Source of the DNA: Corythucha ciliata
Taxonomy: Eukaryota > Arthropoda > Insecta > Hemiptera > Tingidae
Direction of reading: 5' to 3'
Length of the DNA stretch: 64,000 bases
Assembly (NCBI GenBank): GCA_038030265.1
Contig: CM075938.1
Coordinates: 11,695,009 to 11,759,008, forward strand
The notes beneath the pieces were generated by a model. That model was not told where the DNA came from. It saw only the letters and a list, made by a program, of their open reading frames with translations, and searched no databases. A program made the position numbers and the translations under genes. How positions within the stretch are numbered: the stretch's first letter is position 1; every line of letters begins with the position of its first letter. Shown piece by piece: positions 11,516 through 22,829 of this stretch.

Positions 11516-12260
11516 TTAACTTAATTCAAAATTTAGCGGGTTTGACTCTTACACAACCCAATTTCCCGGCTTTGGCTGAATCAAAAACCAATATCACATT
11601 CGGCTCCTTTCAACAACAAAAAAGAAGCAATTTGTGCCGGTTTGACTCTTTTTAGGAATGAAATTACGCGAGTGTGTCACGTCAAAAACCCGGTTGGCTG
11701 CAATGGCTCCCTACAAACCAACTTCACGGATTCACACTACTAAAATCGGTATTTCCATAGAGTTAGCTCATTTCAAAGAGCAATTTCGTGGGTATGGCTC
11801 CATTTTAAAACAAAATTGTGCACTATTGGCTCTTTAAACCGATTTTAGCGGGATTGACTTACCCACGAAACTAATTTCGCGGGTTTGTACCGCTCGTAAC
11901 AGCCAATTTGGTAGTCCGTATTTTTTTTATTTTTCTTCAAAACCCGAATTTCGCGGGTTGGGCCCGTTTGTAACCAGTTTCACAGGGCTGCGGCTCCCGA
12001 AAAAAAAAAAAACCCAAATTTCGCCGAGTTGTGGCTCATTAAAAATCAATGTCGCGGGTCGGGCTGACCCAAATGAGCGCAGTTTCACGGGTTTCGCTGT
12101 ATGAAAAATAAAATTTCACCCAATTGACTCATTCAAAAAAACAATTTCGCAGGGTTGTGCCATTCGAATAACCAATTTTGATGGCTTGACTCGTTGGAGA
12201 AAGTCATAGTCGTGGGCTTAACTTTGTTAAACCCCAAATTTCAAGGAACTGGTACTTTCA
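11516..12260. repeat. Minisatellite family B, best-preserved block
   Basis: Plus-orientation units CCAATTTCGCGGGTTTG-GCTC-TTTAAAAA recur every ~29-30 bp (for example 11560, 11690, 11870, 11950, 12050). The period is clearest here, and the cores AATTTCGCGGGTT and AATTTCGC(A/C)GGGTT are near invariant. Confidence 0.8.
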
Positions 12261-12820
12261 AACATTAATTTTTATTGCTCCATCAACAATAAAGGGCAAA
12301 AGTCAGAAAATTAATTGAGAGAGGTGTTTGGAGTAGGGCACACCAGGCATTCAGGACAAAATTAAAGTGAGATCCAGTCCCTCCTTTTTGGCCTCTTATC
12401 TTTCAGTCTTCTGCCCTGGATCTCATCAGTCCGGCCATTAAGTCGAGGCTTTCGTTGGCATCACCCGAGCCGGACTGTGCCTGTGTTGCTTTCTGTGAAA
12501 TCCAGTGCCAAATCCACGAATATTGGTTTTTGAAAGAGCCAAGTCTGCGAAATGTTCTTTTAGAAAGTGCACGACCCCCGAAATTGGTCTTTTGTGTGTG
12601 AATTCCTCGAAAATGGCTCGTAATAAGAGCAAAAAATCTGCGACATTTGGTGTATGAATGAGCCAAACTCATTAAACTGATATATCTAAGAACGAATATT
12701 ATTCTATTCAACCAAAGATTCGGATTGAAAGCAATATTTTGGCCTTTTTTTTTGTCGAAACCGCCGAAGTCTGAAGTGGCCAAATATTAGAGCAAAAAAA
12801 AAATTTGTTAGCCTTGTCGC
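12261..12820. repeat. Family B remnants in reverse orientation
   Basis: From about 12490 units read as CCACGAATATTGGTTTTTGAAAGAGCC and GACCCCCGAAATTGGTC. The first ~230 bp hold no repeat I can name. The minus-strand ORFs here are repeat translations. Confidence 0.55.
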
Positions 12821-12829
12821 CAGATTTGG

Positions 12830-14480
12830 ACTTGAGAAAAGCCCTAATTCGAAAATTAAGAAAAAGCCCTAATTCGCGGCTAAAACTGAAAAAGCGTTAA
12901 TTCGTGGCTTAAATTATTGTGAAAAATCACGCATTCATAGCTAAAATTGAGAAATCTTCAGCTAAAATTGAGAAATAGCTAAAAGTGAAAAAATCCCAAA
13001 TTCGCGGTGAAATCAAGAAAAAGCTAATACGAAGAAAAACGTTAATTACAGCCGATAAATTTGAAAAAACGGCTTACTCGCGTCTCAAGTTATGAAAAAC
13101 GCTAAAGCACAGAAAAACCACGAATTCGCGGATAACATTGAGGAAAAAGGGTTAATTCGCGGCTAAGAATTGAGAATAGCGCTAATCTTCAGCTAAAATT
13201 GAACGGTTTCTGGTGGCAGCTTTGTGATGCAAATTGGGAACAAGCACTTATACTCATTCATGATGCTAGAAATTAAAAACACCAATATAAATCGACTACA
13301 TTAAGAAAACCTTGATCTAAACTTAAGAAAACGCATTAATTTGCGGCGAAAATTGAGAGAAAGAGCTAATTCTTTGCTATACGTGAACACATCGCCAACT
13401 CACAGCTATAATGAAGAAAAAGCACAAATTCGTATCTAAACTTAAGAGAAATCGCTAATTAGCTGTTGAAATGACGAAAAATCGCTAATTTACTCGCTGC
13501 TAAAATAGGAAAAATGTGCTGATCCATAGCTAAGCATGAAAAAATCGCTAATACACGGCAAACATTAAGGAAAAGTGCTAATTCTAATAACTTGACAAAA
13601 AACACGATTTCAAAACTCAAATCAGGAAAACGCCAATTCGTGATTGCTGGAGCCATATTCATGGCTGAAATTGTGAAAAAGCGCTAAGCAAGGACTAAAA
13701 TTGGGACAAAACGCTAATTCATTGCTATTGTGTGGGTATATCGCCAACTCGCTGCAAAATGAAGAAATAGCGCAAATTCGCAACTAAAAAGGATGAAATG
13801 TGCTAATTCGCTGCTAAATTTAAGAAAAATCGCTAATTCACTCGCTGTTAACATTGGGGAAAAAAAAAAAATTATGGCTAAATGAGAGAAAATCGGTCAT
13901 TCACTCGATGCTAAAATTCAGACAGAGCGCTACATTCAAAGCTGAAATTGCAAGAACGTCAAACTTCCAATTTCTGGAGGCAACTTTGCGGCTAAAATTA
14001 AGAAAAGAGTTACTTCGCGGCTAGAATCAAGAAAATAGTTACTTCGCGGCTAAAAATTGAGAAAAAGCGCTAATTCTTTGCTAAAATTGAGAAAAAATGC
14101 TCATTCGCCGCTACAATTCGCGAAACACAAATTCGCGATATCTGGAGGCTTCTTTAAAGAAGCCAATATATGTGTTACAAATGTAACACATATTTAAAAA
14201 AAGGTCAAATCCGCGGCTAAATTCGAGAAAATCACCAATTAGTGGCTAAAATTGAGAAAACGCTCGCGTTTTCTGGAGGGAACTTAATGGCTGACGTGGA
14301 TAAAAAGCGCTAATTTCCGGCTGAAACTCAGAAAATCGCTAATTCACAAGTAAAATTGGGAAAAAACGCTCATAACTACGCAGCTTAATTTGAGAGAAAA
14401 CGCTTATTCACAGCTAAAATTTGTAGAAATAGCCAAATTGAAAAAACGCACTTCATTTGGAGCTGAATATTTGTGAAATT
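12830..14480. repeat. Minisatellite family A, long plus-orientation block
   Basis: About 1.6 kb of 30-bp degenerate units (GCGCTAATTCGCGGCTAAAATTGAGAAAAA and variants, quoted here only as the joined cores GCTAATTCGCGG and CTAAAATTGAGAAAA). A perfect small hairpin TATGTGTTACA-AA-TGTAACACATA at about 14167-14190 interrupts it. Confidence 0.85.
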
Positions 14481-14990
14481 GCATTGTTGAAATGGCAAAT
14501 TTCGGTTATTTTACATCATTTTTCTTTGTGTTCGCGGAACGCGGTCTAGCCGGCCATGACAGTGTCCTGACGAATAGCCGCAAAGTTGCTACAAAGTTGC
14601 TGCTAAGTTGGTCACGAGGTTTTGCCGTGACCGGAAAAAAACGTACCTAAAAATCCCGTTCCTGCATCCATGAACGTAAAACCATTTTTCCACAATTGTA
14701 ATTTTGTAATAGCAATTTTCAGGTTAAATAATAATCGCGGGATCGCCAGTTTTGGATCTAAATATCCGTAAAATTGCAGGTTATGGGAATGAATGTCGGC
14801 GAATTTGCTTGTTCCCGGTCTTTATATTTTTGCGAAATTGCAAATTTCGGTTTTTTTTTTTTGTTTTTTTTAGTGAGCGTCAGACCCTGGGCTGGCTGGC
14901 CACGACCTTGGTCAATGTTTGGCACTAACCCCTGAAAGCTGCCCACCCTTCTGGGCGAGCTATAGCTACGCCCATGGTTGTGTACGAGCA
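14481..14990. other. Non-repeat insert between opposed family A blocks, with left copy of a direct repeat
   Basis: Holds GGTTTTGCCGTGACCGG (about 14618-14635) and the following ~70 bp, which reappear at about 15763-15840. The phrase GGTCTAGCCGGCCATGACAG near 14543 has a counterpart at 32090. Confidence 0.5.
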
Positions 14991-15710
14991 AAGTTTTCTC
15001 AATTTTAGCTGCGAATAAAGGCTTATCCACTATTTCCGCAGCGAATTAGCGATTTTTCACTTAAGGCGTGAATTTCATGTTCCATGAATTTTTCCTTTTT
15101 CATGTTTTTTTTTTTCATTCAATTTCATGTTTCCGATCCTTTAGCCACGAACTTGTTTCTACTGCGAATATTTAATAGCTTTTTCTCAATTTTATCTATC
15201 TAATTACCAATTTTTGCCCATACATTTCAATCTTCAATTGAGTGATTTTTTCTCATTTTAGCCACCTATGAGCCTGAGCGCCCTATCAAAATTTTAGCCG
15301 CAGACTTGCCTCACAAACAGCGTTTCTTTTATAAATGTCAGCCGTAAAGTGGGCCAAAATAAACCACGAATTAGCGGTTTTTTCTCAAAGTTTGGTCAAC
15401 AAATTATATCGAGAGACCTCGAATTGTGTCGTTTTCTCGATTTTAACCGCGAATGAGCCCAAATTGCATTCGCGAATTATCGCTTTTTGTTATGTTCAGC
15501 GGCAATTATGTAGTTTTTTCAATTCCAGTCGATTTTTCGCGATTTGAGTCATCAACATTAGCGCTTTTTCTATATTTTCAGCAGCGTACTTGCCCCAAAT
15601 TAATATAGTAAATATAAGCGCGCCTTCTGAATTTTAGCCGCCTCTAAGGTTCTTCATAGAAACTGGGAATTAGCGCATTTCCTCAATTTTCAGACGCAGA
15701 GTCCGTCCAA
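14990..15710. repeat. Minisatellite family A, reverse-orientation block
   Basis: The unit is read as TTTTTCTCAATTTTAGCCGCGAATTAGCG, the reverse complement of the 12830-14480 block. Both edges are marked by copies of the ~90-bp direct repeat (about 14618 and 15763). Confidence 0.8.
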
Positions 15711-16068
15711 AACCAAGGACAAGTCCAACGTTCCGTTTTCGTCACTGGCGAGCCGTTATAGAACAGGTTTTGCCGTGACCGGAAAAAAACGTATACCTAA
15801 AAATCCCGTTACTGCACCCATGAACATAAAACCTGAAAATTTCAATTTTTCCACATTTGAGCTTTTCGGGGCCCCGGGGCCGTCCGCCCCCCTCGCCTTT
15901 ATACCTCGGTACGGCTACTGGGATACAGTCATTTTCCCGTACCACGCTACCAGGCAGTCATTGCCTGTAATTAACTAGCCACATCCGTGGTTAGCTGTAA
16001 ATGTGCAGTTTCTACTACGGTAGCCACGAAAATCAGTCAAACATCTCTATCCCCACATCGACCTCAAC
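15711..16068. other. Right copy of the ~90-bp direct repeat and short spacer
   Basis: GGTTTTGCCGTGACCGG, AAAAAAACGTA, CCTAAAAATCCCGTT and CACCCATGAACATAAAACC repeat the sequence at about 14618-14690 with few changes. ORFs on both strands here do not resemble a protein. Confidence 0.55.
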
Positions 16069-16091
16069 TCTCTCTCTCTCTCTCTCTCTGA
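16069..16091. repeat. (CT)n microsatellite
   Basis: Uninterrupted CT dinucleotide run of about 10 units after CAA. Confidence 0.85.
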
Positions 16092-19000
16092 TTCGCGTAC
16101 CACGCGGGGGGCCGGAAACCCCCCCTTCTCCCCGGAATCACCAAAAGATGACTTAAGCCGGCCAATCACGGACTTTCCAACCAAGACACAAACGGCACTG
16201 TTATACAGCGCTCCATTGGAATGACGTCAGTGTTGAAACCGATCGTGATTTGATCGGAATTTCGATCGCGAATTTTTTTTTTTTTTTTTTACCACTCCAT
16301 TTGGAACGCCCTTGAGTGGCCAGCTGCGCTCATCAGTTCGCGCAATGCACTGATAGGAAATCGTGCCCAGCGCTTCGTTTTTGTTGTTTTTTTTTAAATT
16401 CAGCCCTAAAAAAAAACCAAACGAAAAGTTGATGGTTTCTTTGAGCCCACCGTGACGATTATTTCAAAGGAAGAAATTTCGGCTCCAACCTTTTTTTATT
16501 TTCTTTCCTTTCCCCATAAATTATTCGATGGGGGATTCTTTAAAAATAGTAACGCCCCCATACACCCCACCCCCTCCCCAGCCACTATAATACGAGTTGA
16601 CTCATGAATTCTAAATAATCGGTTTTCGTTGTTTTTTTTTTCGTGTGTGTGAGACTTGTGCCACTTAAGATCGGATCACGTTTTTTTTTGTTGTTTTACG
16701 TTTGTTCGTCGTTGTAGTCGTCATCGTGGTGTGTGAAATGTGCTCTCTAATAGTCGTCTTGACACAATTACTCGACAGGCAATATAAATAGAGAACGGAT
16801 TCGGTTTTTTTTTTTGTTGTTGTAAAAGGTTGAAGAAATAAATTGTTTGATTCGAATCGAACTCTTCATTACACCCTTTTGAAACCCGCCAGAGACAAAC
16901 CTTTTTTTTCTTTTTCTTCCTCACCCCCCTCAAAACGGAACATTTGAAGAGTTGAAGGAGTCCCGTGTGCGACTATTTCTAGTCCGGACTGTTTATAAAG
17001 TGTTGTATAGGCTTAGGGAAAAGAGTGAGAGAGGACGAGTTGAGAGTGAGTGAAGGTTTGGGAATAGGGAGATTTAGACAGGCCACATGTGTGAGTGTGA
17101 GAGGCATTAATACCTCCTCCCCCCACCACCCTATTACACTTCCTTTTCTATTGCTTCACTCAAAGCAATGAAACTTTACTTTCGGTATCATTTTGAAATC
17201 TTTCTCCGGACAAAATTATTAAAATGATAACCACAAGAGCCATTTTAAAATTCACATCTGCCAGGGTAATGAAAAAAACATGTTTCTTCCTTTTAAAAAG
17301 TTCAACAGGCAGTGTAACAAGAGAGGACCAAAAGGGAGAATGATCCCGTCCCCCGCATATAAATTAATGTATACCTAATTGTTGTTTTAATATCGAGAGT
17401 GAAAATTACTTTCTAGTCGGCCCTGTTTCTTTTCACACGAGTAGAACTTCAACAATGCCTAAGAAATGAAAATAATAATACAAAAAGAAAATCTGTGGGC
17501 TCCTACGTTTTTGTTCGCCCACGATTTGAACTGAATTTCTTCCGTCACAACCCACCAGTTCCAACCGCCACTTGACAAATAGGATTTCAATAAATTAACG
17601 TCAAGGGTTTTTTAACTCTTTTCTAGATTGAAATGAAAGAAAGTCTCGGTTAGGCGATTCTTTAACCGATGACGACGCTTTGCTGATACTTTGCCTACCT
17701 AAGGTTTCTTCAGAAGAGTAATCTTACACTGGGTTGGCGTCAAGTGTTGTCTTTCAAATCCTTCGCGGAGATTTTTTTTTATCGTTCGGCAGTTTTTTCA
17801 ATAAATTATAGAGGCCATTGAAATTAAATAAAAAGGAAAAGGGGCTCGTGCCCTGCCAGTCCCTTTCTATGCCATTATAGGACAATGCTTAGCCCTTTTG
17901 TGATGGCCCTATCGGAGGGAGGTCTCCATTTTATTTTATTTTTTCCCCCAAAATCCTCCCCAATTTCAGATGCTGAGCAAAAGGATCTTTCACTCTCACA
18001 CCTGGATGGCTCTTCACGACCGGTAGAGACCCTTCCCTCTCTAACCCCCCCACCCCCATCTGCCCTGTAACAATCTACCACTCCTCCGTGCTTCAAAGAA
18101 CCGGGGTTTTTTACCTTGTTACTCTACGGCAAGGTCGAAGCCTTTACCGAGAGAGCACAAGAAGTGGAGGAAGCCGGTCAAAAGGGTTCAAACCTCTCTC
18201 ATCGTCTTCCTCTTGAGTTCCTTCTTCTTCACCAGTGACTAGAACAGTTGTAGTAATGAAGGCCCGCGTAAAAGGCAAGGAATTCAACGCTTAACTGTCA
18301 CATTTTAAGAGGTTTTATCTCCAAATTTATGATCGCCTAATTTTGTTGTTTTTTAACCGCCCGAGAAAACCCCATATTTTTACAGCTTTGTTACTCTAAT
18401 TGTCTGATAAGACTTTTTTTTACTGTTCCTTGGAAGAAAAAACAATAAATCTCCGTAAATATTCTTCCGAGAAAAACAAAGAACATTAATTTAAACGACA
18501 CGCAATACATAGGGTATTCTATTTTTTTTTTCTTTTGACGAATACTTAAATTTTTCCAAGGACAAACGCCGGAATGCATTATTCACTCATATTTATCGCT
18601 TTAATGCTCGTTCTTCGTTTAATAATTCAATACCAACTCACAATTTGGTTGTTGATGCGAGACCCACGAAAAAAATGTCGGTATCCAGGCTAACTAATTC
18701 AACATTTCCGGTGCACCATTCATAGCACAATACAAAAGCGAATAAGAGTGCATCACAATAAAATTAAATGAAAAAAAAAAAGACGAGACTATTACGGAAA
18801 CACTACCACTTAAAACCGGGTCTTCATGTTATTCGCGAAATAAAAATATAAGAATATTCCACCACCCTCCCCGCACCAATTTATCAGTTGGGTGAAAAAA
18901 AAAAACAAAAACAAATCTCGCGTTCACATGCGGACTAACCGCGCGCGACTGACAAAAACAAGGTAAGTACCCACTAACCCCTCCACACCATTCAACCAAC

Positions 19001-19354
19001 TCAATTTTACTTGTCCACAACCAACCAACCCCCCCCCACCTCACCCCTCTAATTTCTTCTTTGTAAAAACGGTTACGATGGGCAGGGGGCGATAGGAGGG
19101 GATGACGCCAACTGGTGGTGAATGGTGAAAACGGCGCCGATTGGAAACAAGGAAGAGACGAGCATGCGTTTTGAGATTTGTTTTTTAAAATCATTCTCAA
19201 TCATAATAAAGGCTTCTATTGGGATGGAAAAATGTAAAATAAACGTTGGAAATTAAACGTTTTCCTTACGTTATGGGAAAACGTTTTATGCTACACGGCC
19301 AATAGCAGACTCTGATTGGTTTAAATTTAAAAGGGCGATGGAGGGGGGAGTAGA
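16092..19354. other. 3.2 kb low-repeat region without a confirmed gene
   Basis: Single-copy-looking, rich in A/T runs, and free of the minisatellite families, which makes it a candidate for introns or untranslated regions. A weak minus-strand exon candidate lies at 18148-18289 (acceptor TTAAG, donor TCTCTCG|GTAAAGG, acidic peptide TGEEEGTQEEDDERG). A possible plus-strand acceptor CCCCAATTTCAG is at about 17959-17970. Two CCAAT-type elements (about 19298 and 19315) and a TTAAATTTAAAAGGG box precede the small ORF at 19355. None of these is strong enough to name a gene. Confidence 0.35.
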
Positions 19355-19516
19355 ATGGCTGGTACGATACGGGCAGTGAGATCTAGTGGAACAAGCGGGA
19401 AACTTCATCTGCAAAGTGTTGAACAAAATTATCTTACTTTTCCCAGACTCATCAACAACTTGCTTTTCCTTGGCTTAAATCGAACAGGAGACCTAGCAAG
19501 AAAGGGCAGCGTATAA
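19355..19516 (+). CDS. Hypothetical 53-residue ORF with promoter-like upstream sequence
   Basis: ATG in a favourable context (AGAATGG) starts MAGTIRAVRSSGTSGKLHLQ and continues to a TAA. Upstream lie CCAAT at about 19299, an inverted CCAAT (ATTGG) at about 19315 and a TATA-like TTTAAATTTAAAAGG at about 19320-19333, spaced as in a small promoter. No family is recognised. An open run of this length is not rare by chance, and no splice site or poly(A) signal confirms it. Confidence 0.2.
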   Translation: MAGTIRAVRSSGTSGKLHLQSVEQNYLTFPRLINNLLFLGLNRTGDLARKGSV

Positions 19517-19929
19517 TGACTTGATAAGTACTAATGGGCCAGATGAGGGAAGCATAGAGAGCACAGTTGCGGTAACCAGTGGCGTTCCGAGGCAATAGTG
19601 AGAAGGGCGAACCGCGCTAAGCCACTGTTCAGGGGGGGGGGGGCTCCGAAAATCTTAGAGATGGAAAAATGAAAATGTTGAAGTGAAAAGGAGATTTGGC
19701 ATCCTGGCTCCTTTCGACGATTTTCATTCCATTCAACCTAGAAAATAAAACGTTCCTCAGCAGTTTCGGTGGCTGAATATTTAGTTCAGCCAAATATTGT
19801 AATAATAACCGCAGAGGGTTTTAACTCCCGGCGAAAACGCCTCTATAAGGTGCCATAAGCGCCAAAAATGAACCGTTTTGCCTTGTCGCTAATATTGGAC
19901 GATTCTTCTCCGCATGCTTATCCCCAGTT
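19517..19929. other. Spacer with a 12-bp G tract
   Basis: Contains the poly(G) near 19632-19643 and no gene or repeat unit. Confidence 0.4.
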
Positions 19930-20307
19930 TCTGTAGGTTCTTAGGAGTTCAACATTGAGAAGGCACGCTAATGTGCTGCTCTTGGAGCAAGTTAGCGGCT
20001 ACAAGATTAGAGAAAACGTTATTATTCGTGACAAAAACCGCGAAAAAGCTCTCATTCGTTTATTGTTTGTTTGTTTTTTACGAAGTTAAGGAGGTCCAAT
20101 CGATGGAAACAATAGCTCCGTTCGTTTGTCAGTCCCGGACTACTCCGAGCAGCAAGAGATTTTGTCACCTCGCGGGTTATCATGTGGAATAACAGGGGAA
20201 AAATGAGAAAAGGTTAGTACTTTCAGTGCTGTTAGTGCAGCTCCGGACGACAAACGAACGAACCTAATAAGAATGTCATCCACAATTTTATACTTTCCGA
20301 AACCGGT

Positions 20308-20333
20308 TTTCGACTCTGCTGAGCCATCTTCAG
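20308..20333 (-). ncRNA. Hammerhead-ribozyme-like core 2
   Basis: Minus strand reads CTGAAGA-T-GGCTC-AGCA-GAGTC-GAAA. Both conserved boxes are intact and stem II has five pairs (one G:U). GAAA is followed by ACCGGTTTC, a palindromic stem III ending in UUUC, which fits a U16.1-H17 cleavage position. Homology to the other copies is limited to this core. Confidence 0.5.
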
Positions 20334-21539
20334 CGGTTTGTGAACCTGCTATAATAATGTTCTAGGGCGTGTCAACAAATACTCACGCATTCGTGACAAA
20401 TATTAAGAAAAAATCGCTAATTCGTGTAAGAAATAGAAATGCGCAGTTTTTGCGTCAAGACCGGGGCTAAAATTCTATTTCTAGAGGCAAATGAGAAAAA
20501 TTGCTATTTTGTGGCAGAAATGCGCTGATTCTCAGCTAAAGTTGTTTTGGCTGAGAGTGAAGAAATCTTAAAATAAAATGAGAAACGCCATAATTTAAGC
20601 CTAAAATTGAGAAAAAACGCGACTAAAACTGAAAAAAAAAAAAAAAAAATCGTGGCTAAAACCGAGAAAAAAACTAATTCGCTTAATAACTCTTCATCTC
20701 AAGTTTATCTGCGAACTAGCATCCTCGAATTATTGCTTCTCGCAATTTTAGCCACGAATTAGCTTTTTTGCCAGTTTCAGCCGCCAATGAGCGTTTTCTC
20801 GATTTTAGCCGCGAAGTGCCTCCCAGAACTCGGGATTTCTCCACTTAGCTGTGAACCGGGGCATTTTCTCCATTTCAGCCACGAAATATATCATTTTTTT
20901 AAAAATTTAATCCGCGAATTAGCGTTTTTACTTCCATGTTCCCTTCGGGAACGGAAGTATGGTGTTCGTGAAAAAAATCGAGTCCGAGCTGACATCACAT
21001 TTGTTGCGAAATAGTTTTTTCACCCACAATTATTACAGTTGGGGATGAGCGATTGTTTCCTACTTTTTTCCGTGAATTAGCGATTTTTCTCAATTTCAGC
21101 CGCGAAGTTGCCCCCGGAAAGTGCGAATCGTTTTTTATCTATTTTAGCCGTGTTGGCTGAAAGTGGGAAAAACCGCCGATCCACGGTTAAAAATGAGTAA
21201 GCAAATTCAAAACACGAAAAAAGGGCTAAACCTCAGAAAAACCGTTTATTCACGGCTAAAATTGTGAAAAACGCTAATTCGCAGCTAGTTTTGAGAAAAA
21301 TGCTAACTAGATAGAGCTAAAATTGAAAAAATCCCATGATTCACGGGTATAGTTGAAAAAGAGCGATTCTCAGTCTCCTGGGCCAAACTTGTGGCTAAAA
21401 TATAAAATTAAGAAAAAGTGTTAATTTATTGCATACAAATTGCGAAAAATCGCTAATTCGCTGCTAAAAATGAGAAAGCTCTTAATAAAAGGCAAAAATT
21501 GAAACCTTAAAATATGGCTAAAACTGAGAAAAACGCTAG

Positions 21540-21640
21540 TTAGCGGCTGTGGTCGGGACTTTACTGTGGTTGGGACTGTGCTTTGGAGCTTTACTGTGTG
21601 GCTGGACCATTGCTGCGGTTGGAAAACACTAAAAAAAAAG
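21540..21640. repeat. Short outlier of the 17-bp CTGTGGTTGG repeat
   Basis: Reads GGCTGTGGTCGGGACTTTAC, TGTGGTTGGGACTGTGC, ...TGCTGCGGTTGG: the unit that forms the 1.4 kb array at 39185-40630, here embedded in family A. Confidence 0.6.
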
Positions 21641-22130
21641 GGCTCGAACGGAGAAAAACGCTAATTCGCGACTAAAATTAAGAAAAACGCTAACTACGGA
21701 TAAAACTAGTGCCCGGGTAAGGTTTAGAAAAAGTGATTCCCAGTCTCTGGTGCAGAATTGGTGGTTAACAAAATAAAATTGAGAAAAGTGCTAATTCATG
21801 ACTGAAAGTGCAAAAAAAATCGCTAAGTCCACGGCTATAATTAGAAGCGGAATATGACAAATACGCTAATTCGCAGATAAAATTGAGGAATACGGTAATT
21901 CGAGGCTAAAATTTAGTTAAAACGCTAGTTCGTGGCTAAAATTGAAAAAATTACAACTAGCTGTAGGTATATTGATAGAACGCCTATTCGGGATTTTGGA
22001 GAAAACTTCTCATCTGAAACTGAGAAAACGCACCAATTCTCAGCTTAAAGTAAAAAATGCTATAATTCGCGGCTAAAAATGAATACACTCCTAATTCGAG
22101 GCTAAAATTGAGAAAAAGGCTAGCAGTTGC

Positions 22131-22595
22131 AATCTTGGACAGGGCGAACCTCGCATGAAGTTTCTTGAAAATTCGAACCCGCGAAAGCTCTGCCTACATT
22201 GTTGGGCGATCGAAAGAACGAGGCTACTGGGGAAAGGCAAGAAGAATTCTCTGAAAACATCTCTAGGACGGCTCATTCTTTTGATCGTCAACGATTTATT
22301 ATTTGTGTACTCCCCCCCCCACCCTTAGCGAGCGGTGAAGTCCAACATCTGAATTGCTTCACGGGTTTCAAATGTTCAATAGCCTTTCTATCTACCCTTC
22401 ACCCCTTGACACCACACAGCCTTGCACAAGATAAGATAACCAAACTAAGCCGTTAATGCCTATATGACTCATACTCTATACTTCGTGCTAAACAAATTAA
22501 ACTAAAACTGGAAGTCCCTATTATGAAAACATAAACCGTCTGAGGGGGAGGGGGGACGTTGTAGAAGCTATTCAATTGTTCACTACACGAAAATT
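22131..22595. other. Spacer before the hypothetical ORF
   Basis: Has a poly(C) tract near 22312-22320 and a G tract near 22543-22556. No recognisable gene. Confidence 0.35.
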
Positions 22596-22829
22596 ATGTC
22601 GAGTAAATCAGGACTCACCAAAAATGCCGCTCAGTCTCAACTGCCCAGCGAGCTGGCCATACAACGCTCCATTCATTGCACATTTATCGAACAGCCAACC
22701 GGAGACTATAGGCTCTCGTTAACTGCGCAGGAGTCTTTTCGTATATTCCAAGCAATCCTCGAGCGTTGCAGAAAATACTTTGAGCCAAACTCGTTGACGT
22801 TACAGCATCCAAGACGGTCATCATTGTGA
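22596..22829 (+). CDS. Hypothetical 77-residue ORF
   Basis: ATGTCGAGTAAATCAGG opens a reading frame with a fairly even amino-acid mix (IHCTFIEQPTGDYRLSLTAQ, FRIFQAILERC) unlike the repeat-derived ORFs. It lies in a repeat-free stretch. No family is recognised and no splice sites support a longer model; it may be an exon fragment or chance. Confidence 0.2.
   Translation: MSSKSGLTKNAAQSQLPSELAIQRSIHCTFIEQPTGDYRLSLTAQESFRIFQAILERCRKYFEPNSLTLQHPRRSSL

Larger units (their letters stand above)
19930..22130. repeat. Minisatellite family A, mosaic of both orientations
   Basis: Plus-orientation units at about 19930-20060 and 20390-20700, reverse-orientation units at about 20700-21150 and plus-orientation units at 21150-22130. 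It is interrupted by the hammerhead-like segment at 20308-20333 and by a short 17-bp-family segment at 21540-21640. Short ORFs inside are repeat translations. Confidence 0.8.

Noticed and set aside
18148..18289. Minus-strand exon candidate with acidic peptide TGEEEGTQEEDDERG
   Set aside because: Splice borders are plausible but there is no family match and no adjoining exon; too weak to call.
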